Source: Pyropia haitanensis (Eukaryota; Rhodophyta; Bangiophyceae; Bangiales; Bangiaceae). From it: DNA of 64,000 nt. Each line of letters starts with the position of its first letter. Positions within the stretch are counted from its first letter, which is position 1. The position numbers were made by a program, and so were the translations under genes. The notes beneath the pieces were generated by a model, which did no database searches, was not told the DNA's origin, and saw only the letters and a list, made by a program, of their open reading frames with translations. Below, piece by piece: positions 44,239 to 56,500 of this stretch. The stretch is taken from positions 3,536,172-3,600,171 of the forward strand of contig SDUX01000004.1 in NCBI GenBank assembly GCA_008729055.1, read 5' to 3'.

Positions 44239-45374
44239 GCGGTGCCACCACCGCCGCTGCCGCCGGCCACGGCGGCGCTGCCGTCGGCAGCAGCAGCGGC
44301 CACGCCCGCGCCCCCTGCGGCGGCACCCGCGGTGGCACCCGGGGCGGTGACCGCCGCCCCGGCGTCGGCCGTTGCCACAGTCGCACTCGCGGCGCTGACG
44401 CCCGCGCCGGCGTTGCTCGCCAGCACCGTCGCGGCCGTGCTGTTGGAGGCGGTGACGGCCGCACCGTCGTTGGGACCGCCACCACGCTGGCTGCCGTGCT
44501 ACGCCGTAACGCGGCCGCCACACTGGACGCGCCCCTAGGGTGGCGGCCGCGCCAATGACGAGACGGGTGGCGGGATGCTCCGCAAGGGAAGGCGGGGAGT
44601 GTCGACCGCCTGTGCCGCGGCGAGGCCGCGGACGACGGTGTGGACGTGGACGGTGAAGGAGTTGGGGAGGACAACGAGAGTGAGGCGGAGACGGGGAAGG
44701 GGACGGGGTCATCCATCGCACCAGGGGGAGATGTCGAGGGCCGACGGGCGCGCGAAAGAGGAGCGGTGGACGGTTGCCAAGAATCTTGTTGCGCGTGGGG
44801 TCCGTGATAGGGATGCCGGTGCAGACGGATCGGCCGTGCATCTCTCAGCGGGCGGCGGGTCTGGCGGGCGCGCCCGACCTCCCCATCGAGCGGTCTAGGA
44901 AAGGAGGGGGGCGGCCACCGCCGCGCCTGTCCCTCTTCTTTGACGCTCCTGCTCAGCACCCCACACCGCCGCGGGGCATCGCCCACCACGGCCGCTACCT
45001 ACTGCCCCAATGCTGCGGAGCGTGCGCCTAGGTGGGTCGTCCCTGCCGTGCCGCCGTCGCGGGGGATACGCCGGCCAGGATCCGTGCCCGCAGCCGGGCT
45101 CAGCCATCGTCTGGACGACCGTGGTGCGCGCCGGTGCGGCTGGGGCGTGGGCGCACCCGCGGTGGCCTGGCGGCGGCGGCGGTGAACAGAGGACCGCGCC
45201 ACACGGGGTGTTCTTTTCTAGCGGCCACCCGCCAGCTTGGCACAACTGCGCGCCCGTTCTCCCCCGCACTCAAGCTCTGGCTTTGCCCCCCTCCGATGCC
45301 CACCCACCGTCTCCACCCCGACCCCAAATGGCTTTCACTTCCGAACACCCTGTCCCCGCCTCACCGCGTCCTCT
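43334..45374. other. 2-kb GC-rich stretch, no gene supported
   Basis: Ala/Pro/Gly-coding noise on both strands, with an A/T-free core at 44100-44400. The plus strand at 44580-44810 has an acidic stretch (GEGVGEDNESEAETGKGTG) that looks coding, but no start, frame continuity or domain supports a gene. 44900-45370 is mixed sequence downstream of the site-2 protease gene. Confidence 0.35.
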
Positions 45375-47692
45375 TCACGCGGGCGCCAGCGACAGCGCCG
45401 CAACCCCAATGTTGGCCACCAGCAGCGCCGTCCCCGCGGCCACAACCCCCCCATGGACGCGGCGGAGCGTGCCCGGCCGGGCGCCCCGGAGGAGCCCGCC
45501 CAGGAACAGCGCCCACGCCGCCTCCCCGTCCAGCCGCGCCACCGGCGCCATATTCACCACCGCCAGCGCGAGCGACAGGGACACCAGGTAGCGGAGCGTT
45601 ATGTCCACGTGCAGCGGACCGTCGGCCGCCGCCGCGGCGGCGTACGCGGCGGGCGCCAGCGGCGCCACCACCGACGCCAGCCGCGGGGTGTAGGGGGAGA
45701 GGGCCACCGAGCGGGACAGGATAAGCGGGTGGCCCTGGAAGAAGAGGTGGCGGCGGGCGCCGCCCGCCGCGGGCGACACGACCGCGATGTCCATCAGTTG
45801 GTCGCCGGGGGGAAGGACGGGATAGTAGCAGCCGGGCGCACCAGGCGGCAGTGGATGCGAGGCCTCGCCGTCCGCGCCTGACGCGGCAGCGCCACCGCCT
45901 ACCCGTCCCAGTCGGCCCGCAAGCGACAGGCCATAGCCGCCACCGGCGCGTCGACTGGCCGCGCCCGGCCTGTCGCCGCCCCCCTTCCCGTACTCACACG
46001 CACCCCCGTCGTGACAGGGCGGCAGGCTCCCCGCCTGGTCGAGCGGCAGACACAAGCTGCCCGCCGCCCACAGCGCCGCCGCCGCCACCGACCGGTTGCG
46101 TTGGGGAGACAGGCAGGCGAGCGTCGGGTGCTCGCGGCCCTGCTCCAGCACGTGCTGGCAGCACTTGTTGCTCGTCCGCCAGATCCCCCCTGCCTCGCCG
46201 TCGGCGGCGCCAGCCGACACGGACGAGGAGTCGGCGTCGATGCGGGCGACGGTGGCCATCAGGCCGGGGCCGACACAAAAGCCTGACGAGTCCTCCCCAG
46301 CCGTAATGCTGCCAATCGCACGCGCCAGGTCCGCTACGCCCGTCACAGGGTGGCGGCCCAGCCCCACAATCACATCCCCTGCGTGAAGGTGGCCGGCCAA
46401 GGCGGACGACTGCGGGACACCCACAACCAGGGCGCCCCCCGAGGCGCTGTACAAGGGCGCCAGCAGGAGGGGCAACGCGAGCGTCGCCGCCGCGGCCACG
46501 ACGGCGGCCACGATGTTGTGCCACGCGCCCGCACACCACACCTTGAGCGCCCGCCAGCGCCCCGCGTCGTCCACCCCTTCAATGCGCACGTACGCGCCCG
46601 GAAGGAAGAGGGCGAGGAAGCCGCCCACCCCCACCACCCGCATGTCCCCGTCCGCCGCCGCGGCGAGCGCGTGGCCCGCCTCGTGAACGACCGTGGCAAT
46701 CGCAGCGGCGAGGAGGAGGTACGGCGCGTGCCACAGCGGGAGGTTGACGCCAGGCACCAGCGGCTGGAGGATAGAGGTCGACGCCTCGGAACGCCGCGCG
46801 GCCGTCGTTGCCGACGACAGAAGCGTGTCCCCGTATGTGGCCAGGTGGGCGAGGCCCGCCTTGGCCATCGCCTCCACGTGGACCATCACCTCGTGGGCCT
46901 CGTGGGTGAATGCGTCGGGGCTGCCAGGCGGGTGCCCCCCCGCCGCCCCGTACGGCGGCGGCGCACCGCCCCCGCCCGCATCATCGTTCCTCCCCGCCGC
47001 CGCCGCGGACCGGCCGACAGTGGAGAGGTCATACCGGCTGTCACCGCCGGCGCCACCCGGCGGACGCGCCCCCCCCCGGGGGCCGCGGCCAGCAGGGCGC
47101 GCGAGTGGCGGCGACCGTTCCCCCCCGCCGCTGGCGCCCCTCCCCCGCTCCCCAGCTGCTGAGGCGGCGGGGTGACAAACATCGACGGCGACAGCAGCGG
47201 GTTGGCGCGGAGGAACGCCTCGAGCGGCAGCCCGCCCACCCGCCCGTCCGCGTCCACCTGGATGCGCGCGTCGGCGGGCCCCCCCCCCCGATGGGCGGCA
47301 ACGTCTGGCGCCGCCGCCGCCGCTGCGGCCGGCGGGACGGGGTGCAGCGGCACGGTGGCGGCGGCGGCGGCGGCGCCGCGCCAGCCCGCGGCGGCGACAA
47401 GCGCGAGCGCCACGTTGGCCGCCAGCGCCGCGGCGGAGAAGAGCGCCGTGCCGAGGCCACACACGACGCCGAGCGCAAACCAGGCCGACAGGCCGCGGCG
47501 GTGGCGGGCGCCGACCGCGGCGAGCCGCCGGTTCGCGGCGGGGGTGGTAAAGGAGGAGAGGCCCAGCCGGGACGCCACCCCGTGGGTGGCGAGGAACCGC
47601 GCCAGTGGCGTGCCGGGGTGCGACGCTGCGTGGCCGAGCGCCACGGACAGGGACAGGTGGAAGAGGACGACGGCGAGGATAGCGGAAAGCAT
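45375..47692 (-). CDS. Site-2 protease (S2P, MBTPS2-like)
   Basis: About 772 residues with one frame break at the C run 47070-47079. Intramembrane zinc metalloprotease, family M50; in animals S2P releases membrane-bound transcription factors such as SREBP. The start MLSAILAVVLFHLSLSVALG opens with a membrane helix, with another at FALGVVCGLGTALFSAAALA. The zinc site VVHEAGHALAAA has H-E-A-G-H at 46685-46671. A PDZ-like region follows (VVGVPQSSALAGHLHAGDVI, GLGRHPVTGVADLARAI). A Cys-containing luminal stretch (SNKCCQHVLEQ, GSLCLPLDQAGSLPPCHDG) matches the S2P family insert. The second metal motif is NMAPVARLDGEAAW near 45540, followed by two C-terminal helices. The motif order and length fit eukaryotic S2P. 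No intron seen. Confidence 0.85.
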
Positions 47693-49168
47693 GGTTGGGG
47701 GTGGGAGGGAAGGGGGGGGGGGACCGGTCGGGACCAGGCAGCCGTGGGGGAGCGGTCACGGAAGAGGGGGCGGCAAGCGGAGGGCAACGGCGAGAAGGGG
47801 CGTCGACGGAAGCGGAACGAGGCGGGTGCCCAAGGTGGGGGAGGTCACCGCGGGGGCGACTCCCGCACGTCACCCGCCCGCCTCAGGGCCCGCCGCTGCC
47901 GCTGCCGCCGCGCCGTGGGCACACCACCCGATCCGCTGCCGCCCGCCGGGGGCGAGCCACCATTGCCCGCGTGGCTACCAGGTGGGACGGGGGGGGACCG
48001 CCGCGGCGGACGCGTCACGATGGCCGCAGCCAACAATGGGCTAGGACGGCGGGGGGGGGGGGGGCGGCGAACTGAGGGTTGCAACACGGGGAGAGGCGCC
48101 ACGTGCGCCGCGGCGGACACCCCCACTGGCAGTGCCGCGCGCACGGCGCGGCCGTCGCGGCGCGCACTGGCGGTCCGACGATGCGCGGCGGCGCGCCCCC
48201 GCCACGCCCACGGGGGGCCAACGCACAGCCGCGGGCGGGCGCGGGGGGGAAGTGTCCCGACGGCAGCAGCGGCTCCCGTGGCGAACCAATGGAAAAGGGG
48301 GCGGAGGCAAAGGGGTAGGAAGGGGGCGGATAGATGGCAGTCACCGCGGTGGGGGGGAACGGCGGGGGCGGGGGCGGTGGATGGCGGGAGGGGATGCGGG
48401 TCCAAGTTGGGGGGCGGGGGGGGAGGAGCCGCCGCGGGACTTGTCCGCGTCGCACCGCGGCGCCGCGGCGCGACGCGGCGCCGCGGGGACAGCACACTGC
48501 TCTGCGGGTAGCGGAGGGGCAGCGCGCGGGGCGGGGGAGCGGCCGCCCAGCGCAAACGGCAAGCGCGATCCGCGGCGACGGCGCGGTCGGCGCGGCGGCC
48601 GTGTCCCCTCACGGCGGTGCCAGCGACGGGGACGCGGTCGTGGTGGCGGCGGTCGCGGTGGCGGTCGCGGTGGCGGTCGCGCGCACGTCCATGGGGGCAC
48701 CGAGTTGTGCGGCAGAGGGGGCTCTGGCGGGGGTGCGCCGCGATCCCGTGAGACTCTGGAGGCCGGCCACCCCGCCCAAACTATGCGCTGGATGGCGCGC
48801 AGGGGCCACGCAGCGGGGGGGTCCCAACGGCCAGTGTAGGTGTGGGAGCGGAAGGGGGGCGGTCTGACAGCAATGCGCGGCCAGCGATGCTCTGGGATTG
48901 GAATTGTATGTCCGCCTGGGTCACTTGTCTGGTGTGACGTGGCTGCGCAATGATTGTGGAACCACGCAGCATCGAACTTTCGCCAAGTGCCCCACCGCCG
49001 AGGGAGTTGATCAACTCGGCGGCCGCGGCTGGGATCTTTGACTCTTGGCTTGGTCGTCTGCAGACAGCTCTTGACAAGCCGCGTCGTCCACTGCCCGCTG
49101 CTGGCGCCGCCCCCCCCCCCGCCGGCCGCCTCCGCCAGTGCCCTCCCCCCCCCCCCCCCCGGTACAGG
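47693..49168. other. Intergenic between divergent genes
   Basis: 1.5 kb of GC-rich sequence, purine-rich on the plus strand near 47700-47850 and 48290-48430. GGTGGCGGTCGCG is repeated three to four times at 48640-48680. A more balanced pocket at 48880-49060 may be the promoter of the Rpp21 gene. A CAG at 49165-49167 after a C tract could be a splice acceptor, so an upstream non-coding exon is possible. Confidence 0.4.
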
Positions 49169-49518
49169 ATGGCCAAGAAGAAACGCTACGACACGCGCAA
49201 CAAGGGCAAAAAGCGCAACACGCGCGAGGACGACGCCGCCGCCCGCCTCACCTACCTCCACGCCGCCGCCGCGGTCGTCGCGCCCGCCGCGCCCGCCGCG
49301 GCGCGCCTCTACGCGCGCGTCCTCCGCCAGGCGGGGCGGCGGATCAACCTCGGCCTCGACGCGACAACGGTCAAGCGCGGCCTCTGCCCGTCGTGCGACG
49401 CGCCGCTGCTGCCGGGCGGGCTTGGGGGGGGGGGGGGGGGGGCCGCCCCCCGCCGGCCGCCGCGCCCGCCGCGCCCGCCGCCACGCCCGCAGTCACGGCG
49501 GCGGTGGCTGCCGAGCAG

Positions 49519-49566
<48 letters not shown>

Positions 49567-49692
49567 GCGGCGGCGGTGGGCACCGCCGGCGGCAGCCGCG
49601 CGCGCGTGTCGGGCCGCGGCGGCGTGCATCTGGTGGTCACGTGCGGCGGGTGCGGCCACGTGCGGCGCTTTGGCGCGACGCGCGAGCGCGCC

Positions 49693-49723
<31 letters not shown>

Positions 49724-50118
49724 GGCAGGCACGGGGTGTGGCCGCCACGGGGGGGGGGGCGGGGGGGGTAGGCACGGCGGCGGGGGACGCCGTGGTGGCG
49801 GCCCCTGGTGCTGCCGCCGCCGCCGCCGAGGGGGCGGCGCCGCTGCCGCTGCTGCCGCCGGTTGCGGCGGCCGAGGGGGGGATGCCGGCGGCCGGGGGGA
49901 GGGCAATGGCGGTGGCAGCGGCGGCGGCCGTACCAGCGGCCACCACGGCGGTGGCCGCCGCTACTGAGGGGCCTCCGTCGCCGCCGCGGCCGACTCTAGT
50001 GGCAGCGGCCGAGGGAGGGGTGCCGGCGGAGGTGGCGGCGACGGCAGCGCCAGCGGCCGCGGCAGCGCCGGCTGCGGACGCGATGGCCACGCGACCAGCG
50101 GGTACCGCCCAGCCGTGA
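49169..50118 (+). CDS. RNase P protein subunit Rpp21/Rpr2
   Basis: About 316 residues with one frame break at the G run 49423-49441. Subunit of RNase P, which trims the 5' leader of pre-tRNA in the nucleus. The start MAKKKRYDTRNKGKKRNTRE is strongly basic. The N-terminal helices DDAAARLTYLHAAAAVV and AARLYARVLRQAGRRINLGL correspond to the Rpp21 helical part. The zinc ribbon is C-P-S-C-D-A-P-L-L-P-G (first Cys at 49385) and VTCGGCGHVRRFG (Cys at 49642 and 49651). The two Cys pairs are normally some 25-30 residues apart; here a Gly/Ala/Arg insert of about 60 extra residues separates them. The last 130 residues are Ala-rich and probably disordered. A C-terminal extension of this size is unusual. 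Confidence 0.8.
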
Positions 50119-50321
50119 CGGACTGTTGGCTGACGCTGCCGCCCGCGTCGGCGGGCGGGACGACAAAAGGGACAAAGAGGCAAACAGAGAGCCAGCCTGA
50201 CCGCACGCCCCACGCCGCCCGCCGGCCGGGCCGACGGTCGCTCCACCCGCATCGACCATCCCTCTTCCACTGACCGCGTCACGACAGGCACCCCCCCCAT
50301 TCGTCCTCCCACACCCGTTGC

Positions 50322-51095
50322 TCACTTCCGCTTCTTCGCATCCGCCCGGTACGCCGCGTCCGTCCCGTACACCGCGTCCCACCAGGTAAATGTCGACGCG
50401 TAGTTGCCAAAATAGGTCTTGTGGTGCCAGTCGTGGTACTCGGCGCCGCCGTACCAGGGCACCCACACGTTGAGGGACCAGGGGAACTCATAGCCGCTGT
50501 GGCACTCGACGGTCTGCATGCACCGGAGCGCGAGGTAGACGTAGAGCGTCAACAGGTGGGGGCCGAGCAGCGCCGGCCCGGCAATCGTCGAGGCGCCCAG
50601 GAAGAGCACCTCGGCGGGGTGGGCGTACTCGGCGGCCGCCCCAAACGGCGCCGCGTGCTCGTGGTGCACCCGGTGGACGGCGGCGTAGAGGGCGCGGGTG
50701 TGGAGGGCGCGGTGGCCCCAGTAGAAGAAGAAGTCCTCGAGGAGGAAGCACAGGGCCACCTGCGTCACCACCTCCACCGCGGACGGCAGGGGCAGGCCGT
50801 CGCCGGCGCCCACCGCCTGCAACAGCGGGTGGGTGGCCACAATGATGGGGGCGACGAGGAGGGCGTGCGTGGTGAGCACCTTGCGCACGCAGTTGGACTT
50901 CACCGCCGCCGGCGGTGGCGCGTCGGGCTGCAGCCGGTACCGGTCGAGGGCGGGGATGCGGGCGGCGAGGAGGAAGGGGAGGTACGTGCCCCAGTAGAAG
51001 ACCTCGTGGATCACAAAGGTGCCCACGGTGTGGCGGAAAAGGGGGGTAGTGGCGCCAAGGTAGGCGCCCCACAGGGACGTCATGAGGGACGCCAT
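50322..51095 (-). CDS. Methylsterol monooxygenase (sterol C4-methyl oxidase)
   Basis: 257 residues from ATG 51095 (a second ATG follows at 51083). Endoplasmic reticulum membrane di-iron enzyme that oxidises a C4 methyl group in sterol synthesis. The fatty acid hydroxylase histidine boxes are complete: HRALH (128-132), HRVHH (141-145) and HDWHH (221-225). Family landmarks around them: AEYAHPAEVLFLG, RCMQTVECHSGYEFPWSL, FGNYASTFTWWDAVYGT. Hydrophobic helices at about 24-46, 74-94, 106-126 and 166-192. The C-terminus KKRK is a typical ER retrieval signal. Unbroken frame, no intron. It is convergent with the Rpp21 gene, 200 bases apart. ERG25/SMO is the closest family by pattern. Confidence 0.9.
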   Translation of the reverse strand: MASLMTSLWGAYLGATTPLFRHTVGTFVIHEVFYWGTYLPFLLAARIPALDRYRLQPDAPPPAAVKSNCVRKVLTTHALLVAPIIVATHPLLQAVGAGDGLPLPSAVEVVTQVALCFLLEDFFFYWGHRALHTRALYAAVHRVHHEHAAPFGAAAEYAHPAEVLFLGASTIAGPALLGPHLLTLYVYLALRCMQTVECHSGYEFPWSLNVWVPWYGGAEYHDWHHKTYFGNYASTFTWWDAVYGTDAAYRADAKKRK

Positions 51096-53583
51096 CCGCC
51101 AGGGGAGGGGCGCCGGATGGCAGAGCGGGAGAAAAAGAGCGGGGCAAACGGGGAGGGAACAGCGACGGATCCCGGGTGGTGTACCGCCCGCTGCCGAGGG
51201 CGACCAGGAAGAAGGGCGGGGTGAGAGGGAAGCCCGTCGACGAGGCGCCGCGAGGCAGGCAAGGTGGTGCGCCCCCCCCCCACCGCTGCAGCCGGCGGGG
51301 AGAGGGGGACGGTCCAATGTGCCACACAGCGCTCGACGGGTGGTGACGCAGCGGCGCTCGCGTGCAAGCACGTGGGGGCGCCCTAAGCTTGGCGCACGAT
51401 GTTCGTGACCCAACACGCGAACGAGGCTCAGTGATTTGCAATCTACTTGTACGGGACTTACGATTCTGTTAAGGAGCTGCAATTGCGGCCAAGCCGACTA
51501 AGCCATTCTTATCACGCTGTAAGAAGTCGCACAGCACCAAAACTGTAGGGTACCCTTCCTGTCCTGTGTGTCACGACCGCCATGGCGTCATCGTTGCACT
51601 GGGCACACGGTAGGGATGTGCAGAAAGGCCCGGGACAGATTTGCTGCTGTCTTTCTCTGCCCGCTGTCGGAAAGAGGGGGACATCGCTCGACAGAGGGAC
51701 GTCCCTTCCTGAAGCCAAAAAGGACTTCTGAGCCAGGAGCGTTCCCAATTCCATCCCTGATTGGCTCAGCACAGTCTGACGCACAACAGCTCCACAGCAC
51801 CCGCTCCCTTGTCACCGCCTCACCGCCACTGCCCCCCTCCTTACAAAAAAAAAAAAAAAAATCCCCCGCCCCCCCCCCCCGCCCCCTGGCACGCGACGGT
51901 CGTTCCCCAGCCGCAGCACCCCCCCCGCCCTGACGGGCAGCCCGCACCGGGACGCGGCCGCCCGCCACGACGCGGGCGCCGTGGTTGCACGGCGGCCACG
52001 AAGGGAGCGGCCGGGAAGGTCCCTGAAAGAGACCCCCACCGCCGCCGCGGGGGGGTCCCCCCACCGCCGGCGGTTGTCGCTCCACGTGCGGCCCACCGGG
52101 GGGTAAGAGGAGGAGGAGGGGGAAAAGGAGGAGGAGGAAGAAAGGGGGTAGAAGGCGCTCGCCGACGTGGCCGCCGCCGCGGGCGCCGCGGGCGCCGCGC
52201 CCAGCCGAATGGAACCACCGCCGGCGCCACCGCCGCCACCACCCGACACCGCATATGGGTTGCCGCCGCCGCCGCTGCCGCCGCTGCCGCTGCCGCTGCC
52301 GCCGCCGCCGCCCCGGCGGGTATCGCCCCCGCCGTCGCCCCAGCCACCGCCCCACCCAGGTGTTGTTAACAGCCCGCTGGCTCCGCGGGGGGCGTAGGGG
52401 ATGAAGAACCATGGTGTTTGGTTGAGGTGGGGTGTGGTGTGGGAGGTGAGACTCAGTATCCGAGGCGGACGAAGACGGAAGCAGGGACAGTGATGGCGAC
52501 GACGAGCAGTCGTTCCGCAAGGAAGGAGGGCGAGCGGCAGTGCGGAGTTGTGGACACGTGGTGGGGATATATACTCCATTCCCGTGTGCAAGCCACGTGT
52601 CGGAAAGAAACGGAAAGAAATTTCCTGTCACGACATCGCGTAGGAAGGCGACAGTGAGAGGGGTCGGACATTTCCATGAAATTTCATGACAGATCGTGAC
52701 ATTGCACACCCCTAGCACACGGAAGAGTACTGCATCGCCTGCGAAGGGGGGAAGCACCAGAGCGACGGTTGGCAGCTGTGCCCCTGCCCGGCGCTGCCTG
52801 GGCCACCGCGCCGTCACGTGTGCTAGTAGCCAGCTGCGCGTGCATCGCGGGACGGCGCGGCTGCGCCCGCGGCGTGGGCGGCGGCGTCGGCCGGGGCGGC
52901 GACCGCCGTCGGTGCGGCCGCTGCGGTGGGGGCGGCGCGGCCCATCAGCCGCCGCGACGGCTGTGACGGCCGCGGCGGCGGTCACCGAGGCGGACCGAGG
53001 CGCTCCCGGCGGCGGCAGCGGCGGGGAGCCGGTGGCTGTCGTCCATCATGGTGGGGGAGACAGCGGCCTTGCTGCACAGTCTCCTGTTGGCAGCCGCCTG
53101 GCCGGTGAGAGCGCCCGGCTTTGGCTTGAGCGCCCCGCCCTGGTGCGGCTCCCGCCTGCAGGACGCGCTGCTCCCCTCCACCTCACCCGTGCACGTGCAC
53201 AAGATCCGAACCGGCGGCAGAGCTGCATGTAGTTGATTTATGTTGGACGAATGAGAGCCCATACGGAGAGCCACAGCGGCCGCCGCCGTCGGCCGGAAGA
53301 GTAGACGACGGCGGGCGCGGCTCGCGGGTCGGTTTGCCAAGCGTGGAGAAACCAGGCAGAGAGGGTAGAACCAACAAGTAAAAAAAAAAAAGCGAAAAAA
53401 AAAAAAAGAGACGAGGAGGTGAGACAAGCAAGTGAGAAGTCCTCTGCGACCGCTGCGCCCAGCCCTGGCTGGGGTGCGGCGCGCTGCCAGTCCGCATCGT
53501 GAACCGCCACGGCGGGCCACCCCCCACCCGGCCGTCGCTGCCCCGTGCGCGGCCCGCTCCGGGTGGCCGTCGCCCCCCCCCCC
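51096..53583. other. Intergenic region with low-GC pockets
   Basis: 51380-51830 and 52410-52740 are markedly less GC-rich. The first is the likely promoter of the sterol oxidase gene. Between them a minus-strand frame at about 52400-51900 contains Gly/Ser-rich text (GVSFRDLPGRSLRG near its end) but no domain. A run GGATATATACTCC at 52564-52576 resembles a TATA box; the direction and target are unclear. 53350-53420 is A-rich downstream of the PP2C gene. Confidence 0.35.
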
Positions 53584-56500
53584 CTACATGGGCGCCAGCA
53601 GCAGCTCGTTCTTGGGCTCAAACCGCTGCAGCCGGCCGCTGCGGCCAACCAGCCGCGGCTGGTCGGCCGTCACCACCACGACCGGCGAGCCGTCGATGGA
53701 GGTCACCGCCGACGTGGACGGGGTGCCGCTGCTGCCGCCGCCGCCGCCAAAGAAGCGGCGGGAGGCGGATGACGGGGCGCCAGACGCAGCCGACGCGCTG
53801 CCAGAGCCCGACCCAGTGACGGAGGAGGAGCCATCGTCGACCGCGACGGCCGACGGTAGGGGCATCCCAGACGGGGTGCGGAGGTGCTGCCACTCGAGGT
53901 AGAGTACCACCGCCGTCGTGTCGTCGACGACCGCCTCGTTCCGCCGCCAGCGGCTGATCGCCTCGCGCACGAGCGCGTCAGACGCCGACTGGGCAGACCT
54001 CCGCTGTCGGCGGTACTTGCCTACAAAATCAATGACCTCTTGGGATGTCATAAACTCCCTGCGGCATGGCCAAACAACACGAGGAGAGGCGTGAGAGAGT
54101 GTGAGCGTGAGCAGAAAATACAGTACTCGCAGCAAAAAACAGAGGACAAGACGGGCAGGACAACGACGGTTAGAGGATGGTCGACCGCAACTCGACACAG
54201 GGACACCCACCCGCATGAGCGCATCCACCCGTTCCGTCTCTGAGGACCCGAGACTGCAAGACAACAAGGACGACCGACCCCCCCGCCAACATGACTCCGC
54301 GGTCGTGCACGCAGCACCCCGCCCCACTCCCCCCACAGTCCACTCCCCGCAACGTACCACACGCCGTCACTCGCCAGCACCACAAAACTGTCCGCCCCGT
54401 TAAGCCGCACGTACGCCACCTCGGGGGTGGGGATGACGCCGCAGCCGCTGAGGCAGGTGTCCCCAATGCTGCGCGTCATGGCCAGGCCCGGCACCCACTC
54501 GTCCTTTTGCCACACGCGGAGGGGCCCCATGTTGCGGCGCCACCGGGCGACGCGGCCGCCCGCGTCGCGGACGCGCTTCTTCTCGTCCGCCCGCACCGGC
54601 TTTTGGTCGTGCGACACGTCCACCGCGCGGAAGCGTTGCCGCCGCGCCACCGCCGCGGCCGACGCGGCCGACGAGGCCGACGGGGGGGCGGGCGAGCCCA
54701 CCGACGACGCAGAGGAAATGGACGAGGAGGGCACGCCGGCGGCGGCGGCGGCGGCGGCCGCCGCCGCCACGGCGCCAGCGCCAGCGCCGCCCGACGACAC
54801 GCTGTCGCCGCCTACAATGGCACGCCCCACCGAGCAGCGGCTGTCGCCCACCCACGCAACGTACATCTCAGAGCCAAACAGCCACGCCACCACCGCGGTG
54901 GTGCCGGAAAACACGTGGTCCACCCCAGACCGCCGCACAACCGCCTCGGCCGACGTAAAGGCGGCGCGGAGTGCGTTGGCCCGCGACGCGTGAATTTCGG
55001 CCCGGTCCGCACCGTCCGCACCGCCGGCAGCCTTCTTCTTGGACCGTCCGTTGGGCGCCGCCGCACCGTCTGTCGCCGCGCCGTCGGCCGCCGCCGTGCC
55101 GTCTGCATGCAGCGTCGTGTCCCCCGACGAGGACGAATGTTCAGACGCGGTGGGCGATGCCGCCCGGTATCGCACCTTCTCCAGCGCCACAGGGATCGCG
55201 TCGCGGACCAGGTGGGCAACCGGCCGACCTTGTGCGCCATGGCCATCAAAGACGCCCAGCAACAGCTGACCTGCTTGCGACATGAACGGTCCATGCGCAA
55301 AGTAGGCATCCTGTAAAGAAGAGGACCATCACACGCAAGAACAAAATTCACACCAGGGCAACGCAAGGACACAAACAGCGCAGAGCACAGGGGAGAGCCA
55401 CCAAAGCAGAGACCCATCGCGCCAGTGTCCCGTAGTCGACAACACGACAGGTCAGCATCCGAGAGCACGACAACCGCACACTGGCACGACAAAGCGCAAC
55501 GCGAAAGGCTGCAGCGACACGCATTCCACCACCACACACCACCACAACCTGCCCCACTGCCGCCACGCACTCCCTCATCCACACGCAGTCTCTTTCACCA
55601 CCACACAGAGCCCGTGCGCCACCCCGTGCGCCCTCCCCACCAATCCCATTGCTCGCACCGGCAAGTCCCACCGCACCCCCCAACATACCTGATTTTCCTT
55701 GCGCACCTCCGTCACGCTGCGCCCCCCCCGGACGGGCTCAGTGCCCGCGCGGGAGCAGCCGCCTAGCTCCACCGGCAGCGTCAGCGCGTCCACGTCCACG
55801 TCCATGACCGCCTCGGCGCCGCGGGGGCGGCTGCCCGAGCCGCCCCCCCCCCCCGCCGGTCCCGCTCGGCCGACAGCCGCCGCGCGCTGCCGCCACCCCC
55901 CTCCGACGCGCGCCCCGCGGCGGCCGCACCGCCACTGCCGCGGGACGCGGCCTTGCTGCCGCGCGACGACGCCTTGCGGCCGCCCCCGCCGGCACCCCGC
56001 GCCGGCCGCTCGTTTGGCGCCACCGCCGCGGGCGGGAGGATGCCATCGAGCGACAGCCGCCGGTTCTGGTTGCGCTCCGACTCTTGCACCGCCCGCGTCT
56101 GCGGGGTCGGCCCCGCGTCGAGCGACAGCCGCGCCTCGGGCAGCAGATCCTCCTCCTCCTCCTCATAGTCATCGTCATCGTCATCGTCGACCCGGGCAAT
56201 GCCGCCGCGGCCGTCCCTGAGGACGGCGCCGTTGCCCTTGCGCGCGTCCGCGTCCAGCCCTCCCCTCCGGCTGCCGCCATTGAGCTCTCCGCGCTCCGCC
56301 TCCGCCTCGTCCGCGTCGTCCAGCTCGTCCGCGCCGTCGACGCGGCGGGCGCGGCCGCCCCGCCGCCGCCGCGGCGGCAGCCGGCCGCCGTCGTCGCCGT
56401 CCGCGTCCGACTCGACGGGGCCTCCGGCGGCGGCGACCGCCACCTCCCGCGCCGTCACTTGGCCGTCAAGGGAGAGGCGGCCGAGATCGGTCGGCCGCAA

